A DNA stretch of 64,000 nt, taken from Petrotoga olearia DSM 13574 (GTDB lineage Bacteria; Thermotogota; Thermotogae; Petrotogales; Petrotogaceae). The DNA lies in assembly GCF_002895525.1 (NCBI RefSeq), contig NZ_AZRL01000004.1, positions 130,011 to 194,010 of the forward strand. Direction: 5' to 3'. This document shows positions 1 to 8,712 of this stretch, piece by piece. Positions within the stretch are counted from its first letter, which is position 1. Every line of letters begins with the position of its first letter. The position numbers and the translations under genes are program-made. The notes beneath the pieces are model-generated. The model worked only from the letters and a program-made list of their open reading frames with translations, did not search any database and was not told the DNA's origin.

Positions 1-24
1 TTATTAGGGAAAGGAAAATAGAAT

Positions 25-792
25 ATGAAAAAATTTCCCTTTTTATTTATATTAATTGTGTCAATAATCTCCACCTTGAGTTTCCCCTCTAGTCCGTCAA
101 AGGTGCTTTTTCTAAGTGATTTTACTGGAACTTTGAAAAACGAATTTATTTTTGATTTAAAATTTGAAGATATATACGAAACTAATTTCAATTTTGACTT
201 TGAATCTTCAGAAAACGAAGTTCGATTATCGAATGTTGATAATATAATTAATTATTTCAAATTCGATCAAGCGGGCTTCGAATTTTCGTATAGAAATCCA
301 GGAAATAGAAACGATCCATATTTTTTAATAGGAAATTTTAATAGTTTTAGCATGGTTTTAGACGATTATTTTGTCCTAACATTCAGTGATCTAGAATTTG
401 GTATTATCTTTCAAGAATCACTTTTTAATATGTCCTTTTGGACTAAGGCGACAGATCTTTCTCAATCAAAAGTTGGTTTGACTATAGCAACTTCAAACAA
501 ATTAGGCATATCTCTCGGATTTGAAGATATTATGAAATTTTATTTTCGAGCGGGAGATTTACTTTTTTCTTTAGATGATAATACACTTGACTCAGTTTAT
601 ATTTTGAATAAAGATTTCTCATTAGTGTATAATGCAAGCACACAATCCCTTTTGATAGATTCTATTTACTTTGATAAAAATGAAGAAAATTTCTATTTTC
701 GTATACCTGTTACCAAAAATTTATTTCTGACTTATTCAAATCTTGGAATAGGTATTTCTTTTTATATAGAACTCCTGCGTGAAAACAACTAA
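25..792 (+). CDS. Exported protein of unknown function
   Basis: The 255-residue product begins with a clear signal peptide (MKKFPFLFILIVSIISTLSF). The rest is rich in alternating Phe/Tyr and polar residues, suggesting beta structure, but I see no catalytic motif and do not recognise the family. An AAAGG-type SD precedes the ATG. The stop lies 16 bases before the cheR start, so the two genes are probably co-transcribed. An exported or periplasmic, mostly beta protein is the most that can be inferred. Confidence 0.75.
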   Translation: MKKFPFLFILIVSIISTLSFPSSPSKVLFLSDFTGTLKNEFIFDLKFEDIYETNFNFDFESSENEVRLSNVDNIINYFKFDQAGFEFSYRNPGNRNDPYFLIGNFNSFSMVLDDYFVLTFSDLEFGIIFQESLFNMSFWTKATDLSQSKVGLTIATSNKLGISLGFEDIMKFYFRAGDLLFSLDDNTLDSVYILNKDFSLVYNASTQSLLIDSIYFDKNEENFYFRIPVTKNLFLTYSNLGIGISFYIELLRENN

Positions 793-808
793 AAATGGAG
801 GAACAAAG

Positions 809-1612
809 ATGTCAGAATTTTATTCTTCCCCTTTTGATGACGAAGATTACAAAGTATTTTTGAAAAAGTTGGTAACTCATTTCAATCTAGACCTCTCTGG
901 GTACAAACAACACAGAGTAAGGCGTAGAACAGATATATTACTCAAAAAATACGGAATTAATTCGTATGGTGAATATCTAGATTTATTGTTGAAAAATAAA
1001 GATAAGTGGCATGAGTTTTTAGATAAACTCACCATTAACGTCACAGAATTTTTTAGAAACCCAGAGAAATGGGAATATTTAAAACAAGAAATAATCCCTG
1101 ATCTCATGAAAAATCAAAAGCCAACGTTAAAACTCTGGAGCGCAGGTTGTTCTACAGGAGAGGAACCGTACACACTTGCGATAATATTACATGAGTTAGG
1201 CATTATCAACAAATCAAAAATAATTGCTTCAGATTTTGATGAAGGAGCTTTGCAAAAAGCCAAACGCGGGATATATAATGAAAAAAGTTTAATAAACTTA
1301 AACGATGAATATATAAGAAAGTATTTCACAAAAATAGGAGAAGATAAATACCAAATAAAAGATTTCATCAAAAATAATGTTACTTTCAATAAAATGAACC
1401 TCCTATTTGACGATTTTGAAAAAAATTTTGACTTAATCATATGTAGAAATGTTGTCATATACTTTGACAACGATGCTAAAGATAAGCTATACAAAAAATT
1501 CTACGATGCCTTGAATCCTGGAGGAGTCCTGTTTGTTGGTTCCACAGAAAGAATTTTCAACTACAAGGGTTTTGGCTTTACTTCCATTGCTCCTTTTTTT
1601 TATAAAAAATGA
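809..1612 (+). CDS. cheR: CheR-type chemoreceptor methyltransferase
   Basis: This enzyme uses S-adenosylmethionine to methylate glutamates on chemoreceptors in the cytoplasm. The 267-residue protein has the CheR N-terminal helical domain with HRVRRR (about residues 32-37), the SAM-binding SAGCSTGEEPYTLAI motif, and CRNVVIYF and GSTERI further on. The ATG at 809 is chosen because GGAGG sits about 8 bases upstream. An in-frame GTG at 779 lies inside the previous gene and has no SD. No other che gene is adjacent; a chemoreceptor lies at 37.5-39.5 kb. It ends in an aromatic/basic tail without extra domains. Confidence 0.93.
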   Translation: MSEFYSSPFDDEDYKVFLKKLVTHFNLDLSGYKQHRVRRRTDILLKKYGINSYGEYLDLLLKNKDKWHEFLDKLTINVTEFFRNPEKWEYLKQEIIPDLMKNQKPTLKLWSAGCSTGEEPYTLAIILHELGIINKSKIIASDFDEGALQKAKRGIYNEKSLINLNDEYIRKYFTKIGEDKYQIKDFIKNNVTFNKMNLLFDDFEKNFDLIICRNVVIYFDNDAKDKLYKKFYDALNPGGVLFVGSTERIFNYKGFGFTSIAPFFYKK

Positions 1613-1624
1613 TCTTGTAGATAG

Positions 1625-1707
1625 AGGGTGGGCTGCGGGGCGAAGCCATATTCCTTTATCCTTATGGGTGGACTGCGGGGCGAAGGGGCGCTGAAAGAAG
1701 CTTTAGG
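1625..1707 (+). repeat. Intergenic GC-rich repeat, copy A
   Basis: This copy lies between cheR and mtnA. It contains TATCCTTATGGGTGG and ends GCGAAGGGGCGCT followed by AAGAAGCTTTA. A 20-base block GGGTGGGCTGCGGGGCGAAG at 1626-1645 is repeated with one change at 1665-1684. Related blocks occur at 12191, 42241 (minus), 45601, 52389 and 60699, always between co-directional genes. No ORF is visible in it. Confidence 0.8.
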
Positions 1708-1740
1708 GATTTTAAAATCAAAATGTTTAGGAGGAAATAA

Positions 1741-2796
1741 ATGAAAAATATAAAAACTATGACAATGGAATGGACAGGAAACAGTCTAATCTTGATAGAT
1801 CAGAGGTATTTACCCCTCGAAGAAAAGTATGTAGAATGTAGAAATTATCTTGATGTTGCCAACTCAATAAAAGATATGGTAGTAAGAGGAGCTCCTGCTA
1901 TAGGAGCAAGTGCTGCGTTTGGCTTCGTTTTAGGGGCAAAAGAGTTTTCGCATCTTTCTGACAAGAATCTATTTTTAAACAAATTAGAAGAAGTAAAAAA
2001 CAGTTTATCTAAAACCCGACCTACCGCAGTAAACTTATTTTGGGCGTTAAACAGAATGGATAAACTTTTAAAAGAAAGCTTACAGAATAAAGAAACAAAT
2101 GACATTGTAGGGATATTGGAAGAAGAAGCCTTAAAAATCGCATATGAAGATATTGAAATAAATAAACAGATCGGTAAGAACGGAGAATCTTTATTAAACG
2201 ATGGGGACACTGTTTTAACACATTGCAATGCAGGAGCTTTAGCAACCGTTGATTATGGAACCGCTTTAGGGGTTATTAGAGCAGCCGTAGAGAATGGAAA
2301 AAACATCCAGGTCTTTGCGGATGAAACGAGGCCCTACCTTCAAGGAGCAAGATTGACCGTTTGGGAATTGATTAAAAGCGGTATCAAAACAACACTAATT
2401 ACAGACAATATGGCAGGTTGGGTAATGAAACAAGGAAAAATAAACGCTGTAATAGTAGGAGCCGATAGAATCGCTCGTAACGGTGACGTTGCAAACAAAA
2501 TTGGAACTTATTCTGTAGCTGTTCTAGCAAAAAGACATGGTATTCCTTTTTATGTAGCTGCTCCTCTTTCAACTATAGACATAGAAACAAAAAATGGTGA
2601 AGGTATCCCCATTGAAGAAAGAAACCACAACGAGGTAAGATTTTGTCACAAAACTCGTTTAGTACCAGAAGATGTAAATGTTTACAACCCCGCCTTTGAT
2701 GTAACTCCAAATGAATTAGTTACGGCTATAATTACCGAAAAGAAAGTCCTAAGACCTCCCTATGAAAAAAACATAGTGGAAGTGGCCACCCTTTGA
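1741..2796 (+). CDS. mtnA: S-methyl-5-thioribose-1-phosphate isomerase
   Basis: MtnA isomerises methylthioribose-1-phosphate to methylthioribulose-1-phosphate in methionine salvage. The 351-residue length is typical. Visible family motifs are RGAPAIGA (about 48-55), THCNAGALAT (about 160-169; Cys is the presumed catalytic base), DETRPYLQGARLT and GADRIARNGDVANKIGT, whose Asp is the other catalytic residue. AGGAGG precedes the ATG by about 6 bases. The stop overlaps the TTG start of the next gene. No other salvage gene is adjacent. Some MtnA homologues act on related pentose phosphates, so substrate scope is inferred. Confidence 0.95.
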   Translation: MKNIKTMTMEWTGNSLILIDQRYLPLEEKYVECRNYLDVANSIKDMVVRGAPAIGASAAFGFVLGAKEFSHLSDKNLFLNKLEEVKNSLSKTRPTAVNLFWALNRMDKLLKESLQNKETNDIVGILEEEALKIAYEDIEINKQIGKNGESLLNDGDTVLTHCNAGALATVDYGTALGVIRAAVENGKNIQVFADETRPYLQGARLTVWELIKSGIKTTLITDNMAGWVMKQGKINAVIVGADRIARNGDVANKIGTYSVAVLAKRHGIPFYVAAPLSTIDIETKNGEGIPIEERNHNEVRFCHKTRLVPEDVNVYNPAFDVTPNELVTAIITEKKVLRPPYEKNIVEVATL

Positions 2797-3260
2797 AAAT
2801 ACTTGTAATTAGTGATCTACACATTCCTATAAAATCAGATTTGAAAAGTCTAGACAAATTAAATATTGGGCTTTATGATCAAATATTCTTACTTGGAGAT
2901 ATCGTAGAAATCGAAGTGTTGAATTACTTAGAAAATCAAAAGCCCATACTTCATGCTGTGTATGGAAATATGGATGATTTTTATATAAAAAATCGACTTC
3001 CTGAAAAATTGTATTTAGAATTATTCGGCAAAAAAATAGGTCTTATACACGGTCACCAAACCGGTCCAGCTGTACCTGATAAGCTTTTGAAATACTTAAA
3101 AAAAAGGATCGATTTGATGGTCTTTGGACATTCTCATCATCAAGAAAAATTTGAAATAGAGGATACTTTGATATTGAATCCGGGGGCTTTTTGCGAAGGA
3201 GATTATGCGGAAATAGAACTGAATGAGAGTATACTTGAAATAAAATTACTACATCTTTAA
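2793..3260 (+). CDS. YfcE/MJ0936-type metallophosphoesterase
   Basis: A compact 155-residue calcineurin-like phosphoesterase that probably hydrolyses phosphodiesters using two metal ions. The metal-ligand motifs are in order: SDLHIP (about 7-12), LLGDIVE, GNMDD, HGH and FGHSHHQ, followed by NPGAF. Its TTG start overlaps the mtnA stop (TTGA), indicating translational coupling. The native substrate cannot be read from the sequence. Other members of this small single-domain family act on artificial phosphodiesters or cyclic nucleotides. Confidence 0.88.
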   Translation: MKILVISDLHIPIKSDLKSLDKLNIGLYDQIFLLGDIVEIEVLNYLENQKPILHAVYGNMDDFYIKNRLPEKLYLELFGKKIGLIHGHQTGPAVPDKLLKYLKKRIDLMVFGHSHHQEKFEIEDTLILNPGAFCEGDYAEIELNESILEIKLLHL

Positions 3261-3272
3261 TTTTACATTAAG

Positions 3273-4400
3273 CTAATCAATATATTTTAGGTATCTTTCG
3301 TTTATCCCATTATCTTCTATGATATTCAAATAGATTTTTGCGAAGTTTCTTAAACTGATATATCTGTTTTTATCATCTATTCTATATAGTCCTGTTTTTA
3401 AAAGATGGTTGTTGATTTTAACATCACTTAGAGAATTGTAGATATATCCAAAAATCTTCGCATTATTTTCCAAAGATTGATTAATCTTGTATAAATTATT
3501 AACTAAATAACGGCTTTTTAAACTATCATCCTCACCTGTAGCTATATTTTCAGTTATTAAAAAAGGCAGGTTATATTTAGAAGAACATCTTTTTATTACT
3601 TCATCCAGGTCAATATTATTCTTTCCATCTGAAAGTTCTCTTATCAAAGAGATATATTCTTCTGAATTTGAAGTGAAATCATTGAAATTTATTCCGATAA
3701 AATCTATATCAGATTTTTTAAAAGCGATTTTTTCAAAGAATGGACTTTCTCCCCTGACAATTACATCAATAAAAGAAAAAACTAAATCTAACTGATCTTC
3801 TTCATCAACATTGAATTCTTCACTTACCGATACTTTAGCATAAGGGTTAATACTTTTTATAATTTGAACGCTTTTATCATAAAGATTTAAGAGATTTTGA
3901 ACTGTTTCATGTAATGCAAGGTTATCAACATCTGTAACTTTGAAAAATCTTCGTTTTAGGTATTCGGTAGTATGATTCAAAACGATATAATATTGAACGT
4001 TGTATTTAAAAGTGGAGACAATCTTTTCGATAATTTCTATAAATATCGAGATTTTTTCTTCGCTTTCTATATTATCAATAGCTTCTCTTTTATTGTAGGA
4101 AAGAAAATCAAAATCAATGAGGTTTACGATAGGTTCAATTTCCTTTTTACGTAGTTGTTCTATAAAGTTATTATACATAGCACAAGAATAAAAAGTGTCA
4201 AGAAATAACAAATCCCAATTTAGATGGAATCTAAAAGAATTAATTTTCAATTTCTCCAAAAAAGATAATTGTTCCTCCAAATCTTTTTCTACATTTTCAA
4301 ATATTTGTTTTTTCGATCCTTCCCTTGAATTTCCTAAAAAAGACAGGAAAGGGGAGTTTACCCCCCACAAAAAGGATTTCGGAAAATCTACATTTTCCAC
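3273..4400 (-). CDS. GH1-like protein lacking the catalytic acid/base (probable pseudo-glycosidase)
   Basis: The 375-residue product follows the glycoside hydrolase family 1 (GH1) plan: FPKSFLWG near the N-terminus, SFRFHLNWDLL in place of the usual YRFSISWPRI, GINFNDF for GINYY, LITENIA holding the nucleophile (E284), and IFGYIYNSLSDV for GYFxWSLLDN. The acid/base motif TxNEP reads VLNHTTE, so Glu is replaced by His143. The HWD sugar-binding motif reads DFD. It is shorter than usual GH1 enzymes (about 440-460). GTG at 4400 is chosen because AAGAAGG lies 8 bases upstream, overlapping the macB stop. A longer frame to 4532 runs into macB. It is the last gene of the efflux operon. Confidence 0.8.
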   Translation of the reverse strand: MENVDFPKSFLWGVNSPFLSFLGNSREGSKKQIFENVEKDLEEQLSFLEKLKINSFRFHLNWDLLFLDTFYSCAMYNNFIEQLRKKEIEPIVNLIDFDFLSYNKREAIDNIESEEKISIFIEIIEKIVSTFKYNVQYYIVLNHTTEYLKRRFFKVTDVDNLALHETVQNLLNLYDKSVQIIKSINPYAKVSVSEEFNVDEEDQLDLVFSFIDVIVRGESPFFEKIAFKKSDIDFIGINFNDFTSNSEEYISLIRELSDGKNNIDLDEVIKRCSSKYNLPFLITENIATGEDDSLKSRYLVNNLYKINQSLENNAKIFGYIYNSLSDVKINNHLLKTGLYRIDDKNRYISLRNFAKIYLNIIEDNGINERYLKYID

Positions 4401-4414
4401 ATGCAACACCTTCT

Positions 4415-5623
4415 TTACTCGTATCTTAAAGCTTCTATTGGACTCAACTTTGATGCTTGGTTTGCAGGGTATATACCAAAGAATAGGCCTATTCCTGCAG
4501 ATACCCCAAATGATAAAACAATCGATTTCCAAGTTATGACAGCGGTTAATCCAAAAGCTCTACCAAAATATGCTATCAAAGTGGAGAGAAGCCCACCCAA
4601 TATCATACCTATTATACCAGCTACAACAGTTAAAACTACACTCTCAACTAAGAATTCCATCAAAATCCTATGCCTAGTGGCTCCTATAGCCATCTTTATA
4701 CCTATCTCTCTTGTTCTTTCTTTAACGGTAACGAGCATAATATTCATTATTCCTATTCCTCCTACAACTAAAGAAATTGCAGCTATTCCTACAAGTATCA
4801 CATTCATAATTCCTGTTATTTGATTAATAGCTTCTAAAATAGCATCTTGGCTTAATATACTGTACTTATCAGAATCTCCGAATTTTCTATAAAGATAAAA
4901 ATCCGTTCCCATGGTTGCCAATTCTGCAGAACTTTCATCCATTGCAGAAACAAAAATAGAACTCGTCCTTCCATTCATGTGAAACAGCCTATAATCTGCT
5001 ACATTATGTGGGAGTATGATCATATCATCAACATTAAACAACAACCTGCTGCCTGTTTTTTCTATAACCCCCACTACTTCAAAAGAAACTTTTCGACTAC
5101 CAGTATTTCCACTTTGAATAATATTGATCCGTTCACCAACAACATTTTGTCTACCGTATAATTTATTAGCTATATTATAACCTATAACAGCGACTGAGTT
5201 TAATTCTTCTTCGTCAGCTTCATCTAACCTTCTTCCATAAGCAATCTTTAAGTTCATTATATCAAAAAAACTAGGCAAAACTCCAAATACCGATCCTGAA
5301 GTTGTTTCTCCACCACTTTCCACTGTCAGATTTGAATTTAAAACACCTGTGGCATTCTTTACTTGTGGAACCATATTTTTAATGTTAACTGCATCTTGAA
5401 ACTCAAGGGGCTGAGATGAAAATCTGGAATACACAGTGGAGTTAACCATAATAATATTGGACCCTAGAGAAGAAACGGTATTGTTTATTTCCTGCCTTGC
5501 TCCATCCCCTATAGCAATTATAGTCATTACCGCTCCAACACCTATTATTATTCCCAACATTGAAAGAAACGTCCTCAACTTATTAGAACGCAAAGATCTA
5601 AAGGTCTCTTTAAGTATTTCCAA
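4415..5623 (-). CDS. MacB/FtsX-type ABC transporter permease
   Basis: The 402-residue inner-membrane subunit of a MacB-like export system. The N-terminal LRSNKLRTFLSMLGIIIGVG segment carries TM1. A periplasmic MacB_PCD-type domain follows (about 45-260). Three C-terminal membrane spans form the FtsX domain, with the conserved VKERTREIGIKMAIGATRHRI cytoplasmic stretch (about 301-320) between the second and third spans. The product ends LSPIEALRYE, typical of the family. It overlaps the ATPase gene by 14 bases. With the upstream HlyD and TolC genes it would form a tripartite pump; the substrate is unknown. Confidence 0.92.
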   Translation of the reverse strand: MEILKETFRSLRSNKLRTFLSMLGIIIGVGAVMTIIAIGDGARQEINNTVSSLGSNIIMVNSTVYSRFSSQPLEFQDAVNIKNMVPQVKNATGVLNSNLTVESGGETTSGSVFGVLPSFFDIMNLKIAYGRRLDEADEEELNSVAVIGYNIANKLYGRQNVVGERINIIQSGNTGSRKVSFEVVGVIEKTGSRLLFNVDDMIILPHNVADYRLFHMNGRTSSIFVSAMDESSAELATMGTDFYLYRKFGDSDKYSILSQDAILEAINQITGIMNVILVGIAAISLVVGGIGIMNIMLVTVKERTREIGIKMAIGATRHRILMEFLVESVVLTVVAGIIGMILGGLLSTLIAYFGRAFGLTAVITWKSIVLSFGVSAGIGLFFGIYPANQASKLSPIEALRYE

Positions 5624-6305
5624 CTGTGTTCACCTCTATCGATTGGATCTTCCCATCCAACAATTTTATCGTTTTTGACCCTTCATCCAACATTCTCATA
5701 TCGTGAGTGACAACGACCAACGTTTTACCCATATCGTTCAACTTCCTAAATATTTGAAGGATTTCTTCTCCACTTTTTGTATCAAGGTTCCCTGTTGGTT
5801 CATCCGCTAAAAGAAAGGCTGGATCGTTAGCTAAAGCTCTTGCTATAGCCACCCTTTGTTGTTGCCCACCCGATAGTTGAGTTGGTCTATGATTTATCCT
5901 ATCACCAAGCCCTACTAACTCTAATTGTTCTTTTGCTATCTCCCTTCTTTTTTTCGGAGACACACCCGCGTATATTAAAGGAAGTTCAACATTTTCTAAT
6001 GCACTCAACTTTGGAAGTAAATTGAAACTTTGAAATACAAATCCTATCTTTTTATTTCTTACCCCTGCCAATTCTCTATCTTTCATTTTAGAGACTTCTA
6101 CATTTTCGATGAATATCTGCCCTTTTGTAGGTTTATCCAAACAGCCTAGGATCTGTAACAAAGTTGATTTGCCGCTTCCGGAAGGTCCAATTATTATAGC
6201 ATACTCACCATCTTCAACACCGAAAGATACACCGCGTAGGGCTTCAACTTTGACTTCTCCAACATCGTATATTTTCCATACCTCTTTCAATTCCATTACT
6301 GCCAT
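5610..6305 (-). CDS. MacB/LolD-type ABC transporter ATPase
   Basis: The 231-residue nucleotide-binding subunit driving the permease encoded immediately downstream. It has Walker [10 protein letters not shown], the Q-loop in [12 protein letters not shown], signature [15 protein letters not shown], Walker [13 protein letters not shown] and the switch His in VVVTHD. The ATG at 6305 shares its A with the stop of the adaptor gene, so the two are translationally coupled. A TTG one codon upstream is also possible. The sequence is typical of the LolCDE/MacB export group, not of importers. Confidence 0.94.
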   Translation of the reverse strand: MAVMELKEVWKIYDVGEVKVEALRGVSFGVEDGEYAIIIGPSGSGKSTLLQILGCLDKPTKGQIFIENVEVSKMKDRELAGVRNKKIGFVFQSFNLLPKLSALENVELPLIYAGVSPKKRREIAKEQLELVGLGDRINHRPTQLSGGQQQRVAIARALANDPAFLLADEPTGNLDTKSGEEILQIFRKLNDMGKTLVVVTHDMRMLDEGSKTIKLLDGKIQSIEVNTVGNT

Positions 6306-7372
6306 CAAAATCCACCTCTTCCTGGACCTTGAGGAACAGTCCCTGGAGCGACAGGCATTCCAAATGGTATACCATAATTTTGCATTATTCTTTGTGCTTG
6401 TTCTTGAGATGGTAATATCAAAACCTTATCTCCAGATTTTAAGCCCACCGTTATTTCAACCATACTATCCGATTCTTTTCCAGTTTGTACTTGAACTGGT
6501 TCCATGCCACCTTCTGCAGTCTTTTTGTAGACTATTTTTGCCCCATTAACTCCCTCATGAATGGCGTCTTTTGGTACTGCCACCGTGTTTTCTAATTTTA
6601 AGGTAACAATTTCTACATCCGCTGTCATTCCTGAAGTCAGGTTATTTTGAAGATTATTTTGTGTAAATTCAATCTCAATTGGTATAACAACTACCCCCAT
6701 ATCCGTTTGAGTAGTTGGACTAATCCATGTTACTTTACCGGATTCTTCGAAATTCAAAGGATCTATTCTTATTGTTGCATCCATCCCTACATTTATAAGT
6801 GGAAAATCTATTTCATCAACAGCAGTTTTAACTTTTATTGTACTTCTGTCCACTATCGTCAAAATAGCGGATGTTGTCCCAACAATATCTCCCTTTGAAA
6901 TATTTACTGCATTTACTATCCCTGAAACGGGGGCTTTTATTTCAGTTGCTTCCAAATTCTTTTTTGCTTTTTCCAACTGTAACCTTTTTACTTCTTTCAT
7001 CCGTTCACCCACGTTGGTTGACGATTCATAATCATTTAAGGCATTCAAGTATGCTATTTGATAGTCAAGATCTTCTATTTTAGCTAGTATTTGACCTTCT
7101 TCAACCTCGTCACCTTTTTCTACGTATACCTCGACTATTTCTCCTGAAACTTTTGGAAACACTGATTCAATCTCAGCCGTTACGTTTCCCACTACTTCTA
7201 TCGAATCTCCCACGCCATCTGATTTCACCTCATATTCTAAGTATACTAATGGTAATCCACTTGAATCAGAGGCTGTAGGTGAACTTTGTATTGGGAAAAA
7301 GATTATCCCAACAACTACAACTATAGCTATTATCACTATTGTCCATATTGTAATCTTTCTTCTTCTTTTCAA
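6305..7372 (-). CDS. HlyD/MacA-like periplasmic adaptor protein
   Basis: The 355-residue membrane-fusion protein links the ABC permease to an outer-membrane channel. TM1 lies at about residues 8-27 (TIWTIVIIAIVVVVGIIFF). A split lipoyl domain is visible as VFPKVSGEIVEVYVEKGDEV and ATEIKAPVSGIVNAV. The coiled-coil hairpin between them is short, about 40 residues. A beta-barrel follows and a Gly/Pro-rich tail ends GPGRGGF. It overlaps the upstream TolC gene by 4 bases (ATGA type). Confidence 0.92.
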   Translation of the reverse strand: MKRRRKITIWTIVIIAIVVVVGIIFFPIQSSPTASDSSGLPLVYLEYEVKSDGVGDSIEVVGNVTAEIESVFPKVSGEIVEVYVEKGDEVEEGQILAKIEDLDYQIAYLNALNDYESSTNVGERMKEVKRLQLEKAKKNLEATEIKAPVSGIVNAVNISKGDIVGTTSAILTIVDRSTIKVKTAVDEIDFPLINVGMDATIRIDPLNFEESGKVTWISPTTQTDMGVVVIPIEIEFTQNNLQNNLTSGMTADVEIVTLKLENTVAVPKDAIHEGVNGAKIVYKKTAEGGMEPVQVQTGKESDSMVEITVGLKSGDKVLILPSQEQAQRIMQNYGIPFGMPVAPGTVPQGPGRGGF

Positions 7373-8712
7373 TTTATATCACCCCATATGTCCACATAGT
7401 ATTGCTGCATTATTCTTAACTCGTTTGTCATAATATCGTTTTGCGTTTTTTCGCTGACTAATTGTGCCCTTGCCAGGGCTATTTCTGATAATTTTAATTG
7501 CTCACGTGTTATGTAACCTTGCTCACTTAACTCTTTATTTCTATTGTAATTTTCCATGGCGTTTTCTAAATCTATTTGATTTATTTTTATGTCATAATTC
7601 AGCGTTCTTCTATTTGTTTCTAATTTTCTTATCGCATTTTCCACTTCTATTATACTTTCATCGTATGTCAAAGCAGCAACGTTTGTTTTCATAGTATCAG
7701 ACGCCAACTTTCTTTCACCTTTATCCAATATAGGCAATTGAAATCCTACGCTTATACTCATTTTTTTCTTCAAGTCATTTGTATCTTTAAATGGATTCAT
7801 AGACACACTTATCGTATTGAAAGGCAGGTAAGGAATGAACCAGAAATTACTTTCTATTTCCGATGCCTCTTCTTGGAGTTTCAAAGATTTTAAATCCAAT
7901 CTTTCTTCAATATTCGTTGGATAGTTTTGGTTTTTGTTTATTATTCTTTCCACCATATTTTTTGTTTGATTGTACAGTTCATCTGTGTATTCAAAATATT
8001 CCAGAGGTGCGTTACTTGCTCTTAAAGTTGCTAAACTCTTTTGAGCGGTTAGTATCTGCTTTTCTAAATTTTCTTTTTCGTCTTCATCGGTTGATGAATT
8101 GTACTGTTGGTTCAGTATTTCTATTTCATCTTGGTATGTTTGAATCATCCTTTCGTTGTAATGTCTGGTGAATATATCTTCGATCGTTGTTATGAGTTCA
8201 TTAGTTTGCGCCAGGTAGTATTTAGAGAGTGCATCGTAGTAAGTACTTTCAGTTTTCAACCTTTCCGCCCTGTCAATTATTGTAAGATCACGAGATAAAG
8301 AGATTGCTAACTCTGATGCTTCAGGGGTGTCTATCGTCCATTCATCTGTATTTAAAGTAAAAGGGAACGAGAGACCTACCTGGGCTCCCCATACCTCTAA
8401 GAAGTTTACATCCAAAGAAATACGAAAACCTTCTAAAGTTCCTTCCCCTCCAAAAACTAACCCTCCAATGGTTGTTCCTTTTCCAAATGGGTCTATCCCT
8501 GTTTTCACTGTATCAACAGATATACCCAAATATGGAACAAAGAATTTGTCTATTTTGTTCATGTCTAATTCTGCGCCTCGCAAGTTCAACTCCGCTTGCG
8601 TATAAGATGAACTTTTGTTTAAATTTTGTTCGTATAACTCTTCGAATGTCATCCCAAATAGGTTCAGGATTCCTACGAGAAGGGTTATTACTAAAACTAT
8701 AAGTTTTTTCAC
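7369..8712 (-). CDS. TolC-family outer-membrane efflux protein (second copy)
   Basis: The 447-residue product has a signal peptide (MKKLIVLVITLLVGILNLFG) and then alternating amphipathic beta and long coiled-coil segments. These include the Leu/Ala/Glu-rich helix around 160-240 and the LARAQLVSEKTQ region near the C-terminus, as expected for TolC monomers. Overlaps of 4 bases on both sides place it firmly in the operon. The outer membrane or toga is the inferred location. It differs from the preceding TolC-like gene in length and carries two full repeats. Confidence 0.85.
   Translation of the reverse strand: MKKLIVLVITLLVGILNLFGMTFEELYEQNLNKSSSYTQAELNLRGAELDMNKIDKFFVPYLGISVDTVKTGIDPFGKGTTIGGLVFGGEGTLEGFRISLDVNFLEVWGAQVGLSFPFTLNTDEWTIDTPEASELAISLSRDLTIIDRAERLKTESTYYDALSKYYLAQTNELITTIEDIFTRHYNERMIQTYQDEIEILNQQYNSSTDEDEKENLEKQILTAQKSLATLRASNAPLEYFEYTDELYNQTKNMVERIINKNQNYPTNIEERLDLKSLKLQEEASEIESNFWFIPYLPFNTISVSMNPFKDTNDLKKKMSISVGFQLPILDKGERKLASDTMKTNVAALTYDESIIEVENAIRKLETNRRTLNYDIKINQIDLENAMENYNRNKELSEQGYITREQLKLSEIALARAQLVSEKTQNDIMTNELRIMQQYYVDIWGDIN

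Noticed and set aside
4401-4532. Extended N-terminus (44 residues) of the GH1-like protein
   Set aside because: It lies inside macB, has no SD at 4532, and the family's FPKSFLWG begins right after the GTG at 4400.
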